DNA from: Clostridia bacterium
GTDB taxonomy: Bacteria > Bacillota_A > Clostridia > Christensenellales > Aristaeellaceae
Assembly: GCA_017432405.1 (NCBI GenBank)
Contig: JAFRJF010000105.1
Coordinates: 1-45,822, forward strand
DNA: 45,822 nt
Reading direction: 5' to 3'
Positions 25,445-34,206 of the stretch are shown piece by piece. The notes beneath the pieces are model-generated. The model saw only the letters and a program-made list of their open reading frames with translations, searched no databases and was not told the DNA's origin. Every line of letters starts with the position of its first letter. Within the stretch, counting starts at the first letter, position 1. The position numbers were made by a program, and so were the translations under genes.

Positions 25445-26092
25445 ATGAGAGATTATAAGACCGTATCGCTGTCCGACCAGGTTTTCGAGCGACTGGAGGA
25501 CGACATTCTCAGCGGCAAGTACGAGCGCGGAGAGATCATCACCGAATTGCAGCTCTGCGCCGAACTGGGCGTCAGCCGCACCCCCGTGCGCGAAGCGCTG
25601 CGCCGCCTGTTCCAGGAACACCTGGTGGAGGATACCCCCAAGGGCACGATGGTGCTGGGCATCACCCCGAAGGACTATCGGGACATGACGGAGATTCGCC
25701 TGCGCATTGAGGAAATGGCCGTGCGCGGCTTCGTGGAGAACGCCGACACGGACAACCTGAAAGCGCTGATCGAAGCCGTGGATTTCCAGGAATTTTACCT
25801 CTCCCGGGAAAATGTGGATCAACTCAAGGCCCTGGACGGACGCTTCCATGAAGTTATTTACGATGGATGCGGCAGCATCGTGCTGAGGGATACCCTCTCG
25901 CCGCTGCACAAGAAGACGCAGCAGTACCGCCGAAACGCCCTGCGCACGCCGGACCGGGCGGCCCATTCGGTGCGGGAGCACAAGGCGATATTGGAGGCCA
26001 TTCGCGCCGGTAACGCCGACCTGGCCGCCGAGCGGATGGAGCAGCACATACTCAACGCCATGGACCGGGCGCTTTCAAAGGAGGACGCATGA
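25445..26092 (+). CDS. GntR/FCD-type regulator of citrate operon
   Basis: 215 residues, GGAGGGG just upstream of ATG 25445 and 12 nt after the synthase stop. Winged helix at about 8-70 (LSDQVFERLEDDILSGKY, LGVSRTPVREALRRL), then a helical FCD ligand domain with metal-type residues (RLRIEEMAVRG, DGRFHEVI, EHKAILEAIRAG). It ends 1 nt before the aconitase start. It likely binds TTGTATACAA at the operon promoter and senses a di- or tricarboxylate such as citrate; the ligand is inferred. Confidence 0.9.
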   Translation: MRDYKTVSLSDQVFERLEDDILSGKYERGEIITELQLCAELGVSRTPVREALRRLFQEHLVEDTPKGTMVLGITPKDYRDMTEIRLRIEEMAVRGFVENADTDNLKALIEAVDFQEFYLSRENVDQLKALDGRFHEVIYDGCGSIVLRDTLSPLHKKTQQYRRNALRTPDRAAHSVREHKAILEAIRAGNADLAAERMEQHILNAMDRALSKEDA

Positions 26093-26093
26093 C

Positions 26094-28019
26094 ATGGGCA
26101 TGACCATTGCACAGAAGATCATCAGGGACCACCTCGTCTCCGGGGACATGACCCCCGGCAGCGAGATCGCCCTGCGCATCGACCAGACCCTGACCCAGGA
26201 CGCCACAGGGACCATGGCCTACCTGGAATTCGAGACCATGGGCATCGAGCGGGTGCGCACCGAGCTGTCCGTGGCCTACATCGACCACAACACGCTGCAG
26301 TGCGGCTTTGAGAATGCCGACGACCACCGCTACATCCAGACGGTGGCGAAGAAGCACGGCATACGCTTCTCCCGCCCCGGCAACGGCATCTGCCACCAGG
26401 TGCACCTGGAGCGCTTCGGCGTGCCCGGCAAGACGCTGATCGGCTCCGACAGCCACACGCCCACCGGTGGCGGCATCGGCATGCTGGCCTTTGGCGCGGG
26501 CGGCATGGACGTGGCCGTGGCCATGGGCGGCGGCGCGTACTACATCGCCATGCCGAAGATGTTCAAGGTGAACCTGACCGGCAGGCTGCGCCCCTTTGTG
26601 ACCGCCAAGGACGTGAGCCTGGAGATATTGCGCATACTCTCCGTCAAGGGCGGCGTGGGGGCCATCATCGAGTGGGGCGGCGAGGGCGTGAAGACCCTGT
26701 CCGTGCCCGAGCGGGCCACCATCACCAACATGGGAACCGAGCTGGGCGCGACCACCTCGATCTTCCCCTCGGACGAGATCACGAGGAAGTTCCTTCGGGC
26801 GGAGGGCCGGGAGGACGCCTGGCGCGAGCTGTCCAGCGACCCGGACGCGGAGTACGACAGGGTCATCGACATCGACCTTTCCACCCTGGAGCCGCTGATC
26901 GCCTGCCCCCACAGCCCGGATAAGGTGGTGAAGGTCGCCAGCCTGAAGGGCACGAAGGTGGACCAGGTCTGCATCGGCTCCTGCACCAACTCCAGCCTGA
27001 TGGATATGCTGAAGGTGGCGGCGCTCTTGAAGGGCAGGACCATCTGTCCCTCGGTGAGCCTGTCGATTTCCCCCGGCAGCCGGCAGGTGCTTTCGATGCT
27101 CGCGGAGCGCGGCGCGCTGACCGACATCCTCTCAAGCGGCGCCCGGGTGCTGGAGTGCGCCTGCGGCCCCTGCATCGGCATGGGCTTCAGCCCCAACAGC
27201 GCCGGCGTCTCCCTGCGCACCTTCAACCGCAACTTCCTGGGCCGCAGCGGCACCGCCGACGCGGGGGTCTACCTGGTCTCCCCTGAGACCGCCGTGGCCG
27301 CCGCGCTGACCGGCGAGATCACCGACCCGCGGCTGCTGGGCGACATGCCCGCCATCGACATGCCCTCTGACTTCCGGCTGGACGATTCCGGCGTGCTGAT
27401 GCCCGCTTCGCCCGAGGAGGCGAAGGACGTCGAGGTCGTGCGCGGCCCCAACATCAAGCCCTTCCCGGAATGCCGCCCCGTGGGCGACGAAATCGAGGCG
27501 GAGCTTACGCTGAAGGTGGGGGACAACATCACCACCGACCACATCATGCCCGCCGGGGCGAAGATACTGCCCTATCGCAGCAATATACCCCACCTGTCCC
27601 AGTACTGCTTCGGCGTCTGCGACGCGACCTTCCCCGAGCGGGCGAAGGCGGCGGGGCAGAGCATCGTCGTAGGCGGCGACAACTACGGCCAGGGCTCGTC
27701 CCGTGAGCACGCGGCGCTGGTGCCGCTGTACCTGGGCGTGCGGGCCGTGATCGCCAAGAGCTTCGCCCGCATCCACGTGGCGAACCTGATCAACGCCGGC
27801 ATACTGCCGCTGACCTTTAAAAACCCGGCGGACTACGACGAACTCAGGCAGGGCGACAAGCTGGCCCTGCGGAATATCCACGCCGGCATGGATAAAGGCT
27901 GCATAAAGCTGGAAGATATCACCACCGGCAAGACCTATGACCTCGCTTGCGACTTCACCGAACGACAGAAGGCCATGCTCAAGGCGGGAGGATTGCTGGC
28001 GTATACGGCGAAAGGCTGA
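26094..28019 (+). CDS. aconitate hydratase
   Basis: 641 residues, in the size class of the short, mitochondrial-like aconitases found in anaerobes. It interconverts citrate and isocitrate with a [4Fe-4S] cluster. Cluster cysteines are visible in GSCTNSS and CACGPCIG. The SDSHTPTGGG and GSSREHAA substrate motifs are intact, and the C-terminal swivel domain follows the DNITTDHIMPAG segment. It starts 1 nt after the GntR gene. Its stop codon coincides with the first bases of a mobile-like repeat at 28017. It should act between the Re-citrate synthase and the dehydrogenase of the same operon. Confidence 0.93.
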   Translation: MGMTIAQKIIRDHLVSGDMTPGSEIALRIDQTLTQDATGTMAYLEFETMGIERVRTELSVAYIDHNTLQCGFENADDHRYIQTVAKKHGIRFSRPGNGICHQVHLERFGVPGKTLIGSDSHTPTGGGIGMLAFGAGGMDVAVAMGGGAYYIAMPKMFKVNLTGRLRPFVTAKDVSLEILRILSVKGGVGAIIEWGGEGVKTLSVPERATITNMGTELGATTSIFPSDEITRKFLRAEGREDAWRELSSDPDAEYDRVIDIDLSTLEPLIACPHSPDKVVKVASLKGTKVDQVCIGSCTNSSLMDMLKVAALLKGRTICPSVSLSISPGSRQVLSMLAERGALTDILSSGARVLECACGPCIGMGFSPNSAGVSLRTFNRNFLGRSGTADAGVYLVSPETAVAAALTGEITDPRLLGDMPAIDMPSDFRLDDSGVLMPASPEEAKDVEVVRGPNIKPFPECRPVGDEIEAELTLKVGDNITTDHIMPAGAKILPYRSNIPHLSQYCFGVCDATFPERAKAAGQSIVVGGDNYGQGSSREHAALVPLYLGVRAVIAKSFARIHVANLINAGILPLTFKNPADYDELRQGDKLALRNIHAGMDKGCIKLEDITTGKTYDLACDFTERQKAMLKAGGLLAYTAKG

Positions 28020-28345
28020 TTTGTCGGGCTGACGCCAAGGCAATAGGCAATAGGGAATAGGCAATAGGAATGGCGGCTGCCGCGTACATATCGATATCGT
28101 GCGTGTCGTCCTAAGGGATTAACTACGTGTCTCAGCAGCGACATGAAGTTAGTTATTCAAAGCGGCGTCTGCGCTGCCGTTACAGGATTTTGGGGAATTC
28201 CGGGCTTCTGTTTCTTCGCGGGAACGTTTCCTTTGATTTGGATGCGACGTTCCGTGCGCGGCTTTTCCTATTGCCTATTCCCTATTCCCTATTGCCTTTA
28301 AACCGCTCCTCTGCTATACCTAAACACCCCGACAAATCAGTATTT
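28017..28345. mobile_element. MITE-like element, full copy
   Basis: This fills most of the 360-nt gap between aconitase and isocitrate dehydrogenase. It begins TGATTTGTCGGG (28017-28028) and ends with the inverted CCCGACAAATCA (28328-28339) followed by GTATTT. Heptads AATAGGS/CAATAGG are repeated four times near the left end and in inverted form (CCTATTG, CCTATTC) near the right end. A second copy at 45675 matches over 141 nt with about 8 differences. No coding frame of credible content is seen. The element sits inside an operon, where it may alter expression of the last gene. Confidence 0.75.
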
Positions 28346-28378
28346 GCACAATCGAAAAATAACAGGAGGCATCCACAC

Positions 28379-29497
28379 ATGAACGAATACATCGAATCCG
28401 CAGTCGCCCAGTTCCGCACGCTCCTCGAGGAGCAGCTGGCGCGCACGGGGCGCATGGAGAACGCGGCCCCGGCGAAGGACTTCACCGCCCTGCCGGTGGT
28501 CACCATCGGCGTGATCGACGGGGACGGCATCGGCCCGATCATATCAAGGCAGAGCACCCGGGTGCTGGAGGCGCTGCTGAAGGACGAGATCGCCTCGGGG
28601 AGCATCGTATTAAAGCCCATCGAGGGCCTGACCATCGAGAACCGCCTGGCGAAGGGGGAAGCCGTGCCAAAGGACGTGCTTAACGAGGTCAAGAAGTGCG
28701 ACGTGCTGCTGAAGGGTCCCACCGAGACCCCCAAAGGCGGCACGATGGAGAGCGCCAACGTCACCCTGCGCCGGGAGCTGGACCTGTATGCCAACGTCCG
28801 CCCGGTGTCCGTGCCCGATCAGGGCATCGACTGGATCTTCTTCCGGGAAAACACTGAGGGCGAATACGTGCTGGGCAGCCGGGGCGTTGAGATCCCCGGC
28901 AAGCTGTGCATGGACTTCAAGGTGACCACGCTGCCGGGCACGAAGCGCATCGCCCGGGCGGCCTTCGAGTACGCGAAGAACAACGGCAAGACCAGCGTCG
29001 CCATCGTCACCAAGGCCAACATCATGAAGAAGACCGACGGTCGCTTCTCCGAGATCTGCCACGAGGTGGCGGCGGAGTATCCCGGCATCGAGGCGGAGGA
29101 CTGGTACATCGACATCATGACCGCCAAGCTGGTGGACACCCGGGTGCGCAGCCGCTTCCAGGTGTTCCTGCTGCCCAACCTCTACGGCGACATCATCACC
29201 GACGAGGCGGCCCAGCTGCAGGGCGGCGTGGGCACCGCGGGCAGCGCCAACCTGGGCGACCAGTACGCCATGTTCGAGGCCATCCACGGCTCCGCGCCGC
29301 GGATGATCGAGACGGGCCGTGGCGACTACGCGAACCCGTCCTCCCTGCTCCGCGCGGCTTCCATGCTGCTGCGGCACATCGCCCGAGGGGACAAGGCCGC
29401 CGTCCTCGACGCCGCGCTGGACGCCGTGCCCCACGACGGCGACACCGCCCAGGGCTTCGCCGACCGCCTGATCGCCCAGATTGACAAGCAGCGGTAA
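28379..29497 (+). CDS. NAD-type isocitrate dehydrogenase
   Basis: 372 residues from ATG 28379 (AGGAGG 9 nt upstream). A member of the isocitrate/isopropylmalate dehydrogenase family, oxidatively decarboxylating isocitrate to 2-oxoglutarate. Motifs: GVIDGDGIGPIISRQ near residue 40-55, FFRENTEGEYVLGSRG, and the metal and cofactor region NLYGDIITDEAAQLQGG. The context with Re-citrate synthase and aconitase favours isocitrate over isopropylmalate as substrate. NAD versus NADP use cannot be settled by eye. It is separated from aconitase by the inserted repeat but remains in the same direction. Confidence 0.85.
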   Translation: MNEYIESAVAQFRTLLEEQLARTGRMENAAPAKDFTALPVVTIGVIDGDGIGPIISRQSTRVLEALLKDEIASGSIVLKPIEGLTIENRLAKGEAVPKDVLNEVKKCDVLLKGPTETPKGGTMESANVTLRRELDLYANVRPVSVPDQGIDWIFFRENTEGEYVLGSRGVEIPGKLCMDFKVTTLPGTKRIARAAFEYAKNNGKTSVAIVTKANIMKKTDGRFSEICHEVAAEYPGIEAEDWYIDIMTAKLVDTRVRSRFQVFLLPNLYGDIITDEAAQLQGGVGTAGSANLGDQYAMFEAIHGSAPRMIETGRGDYANPSSLLRAASMLLRHIARGDKAAVLDAALDAVPHDGDTAQGFADRLIAQIDKQR

Positions 29498-29499
29498 TC

Positions 29500-29598
29500 A
29501 CGCGGCAGGTCACCGCCACATCCGTAGCGGCGGCAACCTGCCGCCATCCGTAGCGGCGGCAACCTGCCGCCAAACCGTAGCGGCGGCAACCTGCCGCC
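29500..29598. repeat. REP-like palindrome cluster B
   Basis: Three near-identical 24-bp units CCGTAGCGGCGGCAACCTGC.. start at 29522, 29548 and 29575, separated by 2-3 nt; each folds as GGCGGCA-ACC-TGCCGCC. A diverged inverted copy lies at about 29500-29519. Same family as the 9.9 kb cluster. Confidence 0.75.
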
Positions 29599-29601
29599 AT
29601 G

Positions 29602-29676
29602 AAAAGGTCCCAACACCGCTTCCGGGATGACATGAATGCATCACCCTGAAAGCGGTGTGGAACCTTTTTCTTTTTT
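29602..29676 (+). terminator. terminator of the citrate operon
   Basis: A long imperfect stem (29602-29630 with 29641-29668; core ACACCGCTT/AAGCGGTGT) ends in CCTTTTTCTTTTTT. A strong rho-independent terminator. Confidence 0.85.
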
Positions 29677-29699
29677 ATATCCTCAAAGCGTTTTTTTAT

Positions 29700-29744
29700 T
29701 TGCCTTTGGGCACAATAACTGGTATAATCGTCACGGTACCCGTG
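29700..29744 (+). promoter_or_regulatory. promoter of adhE with palindrome at the start site
   Basis: TTGCCT (29700-29705), 17-nt spacer, TATAAT (29723-29728). CACGG-TAC-CCGTG (29732-29744) lies at the expected transcription start and could be an operator. No classical Rex site (TTGTTAA..TTAACAA) is seen. Confidence 0.6.
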
Positions 29745-29794
29745 CGAAGGGCGGGGGAGCATACCCGTCGGACGCGGAAAGGATGTGCAATCAT

Positions 29795-32425
29795 ATGACT
29801 AAGAAGAACGCTGAGACGCCTGTAACCACCGTGGAAACGCTGGAGGCGAAGCTGGCGGTGATGCGCGCCGCCCAGCGCGAATACGGTAAGTTCAGCCAGG
29901 AGGATGTGGACCGCATCTTCCGGGCCGCCGCCATGGCCGCCAACAAGGCCCGCATTCCGCTGGCCAAGCTGGCCGTGGAGGAGACGGGCATGGGCGTTGT
30001 GGAGGACAAGGTCATCAAGAACCACTACGCGGCGGAGTACATCTACAACACCTACCGACATACGAAGACCTGCGGCGTCATCGAGGAGGATCCGGCCTAC
30101 GGCATCAGGAAGATCGCCGAGCCCATCGGCTTGGTGGCGGCGGTCATACCCACCACCAACCCCACCTCGACGGCCATCTTCAAGACGCTGATCTGCCTGA
30201 AGACCCGCAACGCCATCATCATAAGTCCCCATCCCAGGGCGAAGAAGTCCACCATCGAGGCGGCCCGCATCGTCTACGAGGCGGCGGTGGCCGCCGGCGC
30301 GCCGAAGGACATCATCGGCTGGATCGACGAGCCCTCCCTGGACCTGACCAACCTGGTGATGAAGGAGGCCGACATCATCCTCGCCACCGGCGGCCCCGGC
30401 ATGGTCCGCGCGGCCTATTCCTCGGGCAAGCCGGCCCTGGGCGTGGGCGCGGGCAACGTGCCGGCGATCATCGATTCCTCCGCCGACGTCGTGATGGCGG
30501 TCAACTCCATCATCCACTCCAAGACCTTCGACAACGGCATGATCTGCGCCTCCGAGCAGTCCGTGACCGTGCTTTCCGACGTCTACGACCAGGCCCGGGC
30601 CGAGTTCGAGAAGCGGGGCTGCTACTTCCTGAAGGGCGACGAGATCAAGAAGGTCGGCGACACCGTGATCATCAACGGCGGCGTCAACGCGAAGATCGTC
30701 GGCCAGAGCGCCTTCAAGATCGCCCAGCTGGCCGGCGTGAAGGTGCCGGAGAAGACCAAGATACTGATCGGCGAGGTCACGTCCACCGACATCTCCGAGC
30801 CCTTCGCCCACGAGAAGCTCTCGCCCGTGCTGGCGATGTACAGGGCCGACACCTTCGAGCAGGCGCTGGACATGTCCGAGCAGCTGCTGATGGACGGCGG
30901 CCCCGGCCACACGGCCTCGCTGTACATCGACACCACCCAGAAGGAGAAGCTGGCGGCCCACGCGGCGCGGATGCACGCTTGCCGCATCGTGGTCAACACC
31001 CCGTCCTCCCAGGGCGGCATCGGCGACATCTACAACTTCCGCCTGACCCCGTCCCTGACGCTGGGCTGCGGCTCCTGGGGCGGCAACTCCGTGTCCCACA
31101 ACGTGGGGGCGCTGGATCTGCTGAACATCAAGACCGTGGCGGAGAGGAGAGAGAACATGCTGTGGCTGAGACTGCCCGAGAAGGTCTATTTCAAGCGGGG
31201 CTGCATGCCCGTGGCCCTGGATGAGCTGGGCACCGTGATGGGCAAGAAGAAGGCCTTCATCGTCACCGACACCTTCCTCTACCAGAACGGCTATGTCAAG
31301 CCCATCACCGACAAGCTGGACCAGATGGGCATCACCCACGCCTGCTTCTGGGACGTGGCCCCCGACCCGACGCTCCAGTGCGCCCAGGAGGGCGTCAAGC
31401 AAATGACCTCCTTCGGCCCCGACGTGATCATCGCCCTGGGCGGCGGCTCCGCCATGGACGCGGCCAAGATCATGTGGGTGATGTACGAGCATCCCGACGC
31501 CAACTTCGAAGACATGGCCATGGACTTCATGGACATCCGCAAGCGCGTGTACACCTTCCCGAAGATGGGCAAGAAGGCCTACTTCGTGGCGATTCCCACC
31601 TCCTCCGGTACCGGCAGCGAGGTGACGCCCTTCGCCATCATCACCGACGCCACCACCGGCACCAAGTGGCCCCTGGCGGATTACGAGCTGATGCCCAACA
31701 TGGCCATCGTGGACGTGGACAACATGATGAACCAGCCCAAGGGCCTGACCAGCGCCTCGGGCATCGACGTCATGACCCACGCGCTGGAGGCGTATGTCTC
31801 CGTGATGGCCAGCGACATGACCGACGGCATCGCCCTGAAGGCTACCCAGCTGGTGTTCGACTACCTGCCCTCCGCCTACAACAACGGCGCGAAGGACCCG
31901 AAGGCCCGCGAGCACATGGCCATGGCCTCCACCCTGGCCGGTGAGGCCTTCGCCAACGCCTTCCTGGGCGTGAACCACTCGATGGCCCACAAGCTGGGCG
32001 CGTACCATCACATCCCCCACGGCGTGGCCAACGCGCTGATTTTGACCTATGTGATGCGCTACAACGCCAGCGAGACGCCCACCAAGATGGGCACCTTCCC
32101 GCAGTATGAGTATCCGCACACGCTGCAGCGTTACTGCGACGTGGCCCGCTACAACGGCCTGGTGGGCAAGGACGACCACGAGACCTTCGACATGCTGATC
32201 GACAAGCTGGAGCAGCTGAAGAAGACCATCGGCATCCCGGCCTCGATCAAGGATTTCGGCGTGAAGGAAGAGGACTTCCTGGCCACGCTGGACGAGATGG
32301 TCGAAAACGCCTTCAACGACCAGTGCACCGGCGCTAACCCCCGCTATCCGCTGATGAGCGAGATCAAGCAGCTGTATCTGCTGGCCTACTACGGCAAGGA
32401 CACCAAGGAAGCCGAGAAGATCTGA
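29795..32425 (+). CDS. adhE: bifunctional acetaldehyde/alcohol dehydrogenase
   Basis: 876 residues from ATG 29795 (AAAGGA about 11 nt upstream). The N-terminal aldehyde dehydrogenase half reduces acetyl-CoA to acetaldehyde, catalytic Cys 251 in [10 protein letters not shown]. The C-terminal iron-dependent alcohol dehydrogenase half makes ethanol ([21 protein letters not shown], with histidines in [16 protein letters not shown]). Both halves regenerate NAD+ in fermentation, and such enzymes form spirosome filaments. Length and motifs are complete. It is followed 19 nt later by a phosphotransferase-like gene, an unusual partner. Confidence 0.95.
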   Translation: MTKKNAETPVTTVETLEAKLAVMRAAQREYGKFSQEDVDRIFRAAAMAANKARIPLAKLAVEETGMGVVEDKVIKNHYAAEYIYNTYRHTKTCGVIEEDPAYGIRKIAEPIGLVAAVIPTTNPTSTAIFKTLICLKTRNAIIISPHPRAKKSTIEAARIVYEAAVAAGAPKDIIGWIDEPSLDLTNLVMKEADIILATGGPGMVRAAYSSGKPALGVGAGNVPAIIDSSADVVMAVNSIIHSKTFDNGMICASEQSVTVLSDVYDQARAEFEKRGCYFLKGDEIKKVGDTVIINGGVNAKIVGQSAFKIAQLAGVKVPEKTKILIGEVTSTDISEPFAHEKLSPVLAMYRADTFEQALDMSEQLLMDGGPGHTASLYIDTTQKEKLAAHAARMHACRIVVNTPSSQGGIGDIYNFRLTPSLTLGCGSWGGNSVSHNVGALDLLNIKTVAERRENMLWLRLPEKVYFKRGCMPVALDELGTVMGKKKAFIVTDTFLYQNGYVKPITDKLDQMGITHACFWDVAPDPTLQCAQEGVKQMTSFGPDVIIALGGGSAMDAAKIMWVMYEHPDANFEDMAMDFMDIRKRVYTFPKMGKKAYFVAIPTSSGTGSEVTPFAIITDATTGTKWPLADYELMPNMAIVDVDNMMNQPKGLTSASGIDVMTHALEAYVSVMASDMTDGIALKATQLVFDYLPSAYNNGAKDPKAREHMAMASTLAGEAFANAFLGVNHSMAHKLGAYHHIPHGVANALILTYVMRYNASETPTKMGTFPQYEYPHTLQRYCDVARYNGLVGKDDHETFDMLIDKLEQLKKTIGIPASIKDFGVKEEDFLATLDEMVENAFNDQCTGANPRYPLMSEIKQLYLLAYYGKDTKEAEKI

Positions 32426-32444
32426 CGAGAGGGAGGGAAAGACA

Positions 32445-33194
32445 ATGGCAGACAGGCAGATTCTCGAGGAGAAATCCTATAAAACCGTATACCGAGAGGG
32501 CAATGTGATCGTCAAGGCGTTCACCCCCTCCCATCCCATGTCCGACGTGTTCAACGAGGCCTACATCCACGCCTGCGTGGAGGACGCCGGCGTGCCGGTG
32601 CCGAAGCTGCTGGGCGTGGGCATGCAAAACGGCGGCTGGGCCATCTCCATGGAGTACGTGGCCGGAAAGACCCTGGAGGAGCTGATGAAGGAGAACCCGG
32701 ACAGGATCGACGAGTACCTCGAAAAGCTGGTGGACATCCAGCTGCAGACCGGCAGGTATCGCGTGCCCCAGCTGCGCAACACCCGCCTGAAGATGGAGAA
32801 CGCCATCAAGACGCTGACCGACGTGGACGCCAGCACCCGCTACGAGCTGCAGCAGCGCATTCACGGCATGGCCCGGCACACCAAGCTGTGCCACGGCGAC
32901 CTGGTGCCCAGCAACATCGTCATCAAGGAGGACGGCAGCTGGTGCGTGCTGGACTGGGCCCACGCCAGCGCGGGCAACGCCGGCGCGGACGCCGCCATCA
33001 CCTATATGCGCTTCTCGCTGGATGAACCGGCGCTGGCGGAGAAGTACCTGCGCCTGTTCTGCAAGAAGGCCGACATGCCCATACAGTACATCCAGACCTG
33101 GATGCCCGTGGTGGCCGCGGCCCAGCTGACCAAGCACAAGGAGTCCGAGCGCGAGCTGCTGGAGAAGTGGATCAGCGTGGCGGAGTACCAATAA
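32445..33194 (+). CDS. APH-like phosphotransferase
   Basis: 249 residues, GAGGGAGG upstream. Aminoglycoside phosphotransferase/choline kinase-like fold: an N-terminal nucleotide lobe (VYREGNVIVKAF), a hinge (ISMEYVAGKTLEEL) and catalytic loop LCHGDLVPSNIVI with metal-binding VLDWAHAS. Catalytic Asp, Asn and Asp are all kept, so it should phosphorylate a small hydroxylated molecule. The substrate is unknown and resistance to an antibiotic should not be assumed. Cotranscribed with adhE and ended by a strong terminator. Confidence 0.82.
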   Translation: MADRQILEEKSYKTVYREGNVIVKAFTPSHPMSDVFNEAYIHACVEDAGVPVPKLLGVGMQNGGWAISMEYVAGKTLEELMKENPDRIDEYLEKLVDIQLQTGRYRVPQLRNTRLKMENAIKTLTDVDASTRYELQQRIHGMARHTKLCHGDLVPSNIVIKEDGSWCVLDWAHASAGNAGADAAITYMRFSLDEPALAEKYLRLFCKKADMPIQYIQTWMPVVAAAQLTKHKESERELLEKWISVAEYQ

Positions 33195-33211
33195 GCATGG
33201 AATCTTACGCC

Positions 33212-33255
33212 CCGCCCGGAACGACGGCGATTTGCCGTCGTTCCGGGCGGTTTTT
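33212..33255 (+). terminator. terminator of the adhE operon
   Basis: A perfect 17-bp stem (33212-33228 with 33234-33250), loop GATTT, followed by TTTTT. Confidence 0.92.
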
Positions 33256-33267
33256 GGTTTACCATAC

Positions 33268-33308
33268 AAATACTGATTCATCGAGCACAGCCTGATGAAT
33301 CAGTATTT
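33268..33308. repeat. solo hairpin of the AAATACTGATT family
   Basis: AAATACTGATTCATC (33268-33282) pairs perfectly with GATGAATCAGTATTT (33294-33308), 11-nt loop. It shares its ends with the element at 28017. Confidence 0.75.
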
Positions 33309-33419
33309 CTTTTATCCCTTGCTTCGCGTCGCAACGGCCTCATGCAATCCCAAAGTCAAAGAAATCGTTTTCGATTTGTTGGCCTTGCTGTTTTTTTGAG
33401 ATTTTTGTAAAAGAAGTGG

Positions 33420-33480
33420 TTGACATTGGCCTACACAAGGGGTATAATGCAATCAATGAGGTCGGACGTCTGACGTCATT
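33420..33480 (+). promoter_or_regulatory. consensus promoter and candidate operator of second GntR gene
   Basis: TTGACA (33420-33425), 17-nt spacer, TATAAT (33443-33448): full consensus. AATGA-n-GTC (33455-33463) and GAC-n-TCATT (33472-33480) form an inverted repeat just downstream of the -10, a position where a bound GntR protein would block transcription. Confidence 0.7.
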
Positions 33481-33513
33481 AGGGCTTGGGTTGAACGAGA
33501 CAGGAGGATCGAC

Positions 33514-34206
33514 GTGAAAGAGGTGCGTTTGGCGCAATCGGTGGCGGAGGAGATCCGAAGCCTCATCATGCGCGAGAGCATGAAGGTTGGCGACAAACTG
33601 CCCACGGAGAGCGAATTGATGGAGCGGTTCGAGGTGGGCCGGTCCACCATCCGGGAAGCGGTCAAGCAGCTGCAGGCTGAAAACATCGTGGTCATACGCC
33701 GCGGAAAGGGCAGCTTTGTGGCCGACCGCACCGGCGTAGGCAAGGATCCGCTGGGGCTGAGCTTTGAGGAGCAGTCCCGGGTGCTTCGCGAGCTGATGGA
33801 GGTGCGCCTGCTGATGGAGCCCAACATCGCCGGGGAAGCCGCCAGGCGGCATACCCCCGAGGACGTGGAGGTCATGCGGGACGCCATCCGCTGCATGGCC
33901 GAAGCCTCCGAGGCGGGTGAGGACTACGAGCGCTTTGACTACGGCTTTCACCTGGCCATGGCCGAGAGCGTGCACAACAGCGTGCTGCGGCGCATGTACC
34001 CGGTGGTCTTTGAGGCCATCGTGCAGGGCTACCGCCGCACGGCGCACGTCCACGGCAGCGCCAGGGTGGCGCTGGCTTTCCACCGGGAGATCCTCGATGC
34101 CATCGAACGGGGCGACGCCGCTGCCGCCTCGGAATCGACCCGGCTGCATATCCTTCAGGCACTGAACGACATCAACCGAAATGTGGAAGGAGAATCACAA
34201 TCATGA
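33514..34206 (+). CDS. GntR/FCD regulator of second sugar operon
   Basis: 230 residues from GTG 33514 (AGGAGG 33502-33507). Winged helix at about 5-70 (LAQSVAEEIRSLIMRES, LPTESELMERFEVGRSTIREAVKQL) and a helical FCD sensor domain (RELMEVRLLMEPNIAGEAA, DYGFHLAMAESVHN, AFHREILDAIERGD). FadR-like. The stop overlaps the start of the binding-protein gene (ATGA), so regulator and transporter are made from one message. It probably represses this operon until a sugar acid or sugar phosphate is present; the ligand is unknown. Confidence 0.9.
   Translation: MKEVRLAQSVAEEIRSLIMRESMKVGDKLPTESELMERFEVGRSTIREAVKQLQAENIVVIRRGKGSFVADRTGVGKDPLGLSFEEQSRVLRELMEVRLLMEPNIAGEAARRHTPEDVEVMRDAIRCMAEASEAGEDYERFDYGFHLAMAESVHNSVLRRMYPVVFEAIVQGYRRTAHVHGSARVALAFHREILDAIERGDAAAASESTRLHILQALNDINRNVEGESQS

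Noticed and set aside
28127..28378. Longer N-terminus for isocitrate dehydrogenase starting near 28127
   Set aside because: That stretch is inside the repeat element, and a strong AGGAGG precedes ATG 28379, which gives the usual protein length.
29522..29598. Tandem 24-bp repeats that could suggest a CRISPR array
   Set aside because: The gaps between units are 2-3 nt, the units are hairpins, and no cas genes are near. They fit REP-like palindromes.
29680..29794. Rex redox-repressor site upstream of adhE
   Set aside because: No TTGTTAA/TTAACAA pair could be found; only the CACGG-TAC-CCGTG palindrome is visible.
32445..33194. Calling the phosphotransferase-like gene an aminoglycoside resistance gene
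   Set aside because: Only the general kinase motifs are present, the partner is adhE, and the fold covers many substrates such as choline and sugars.
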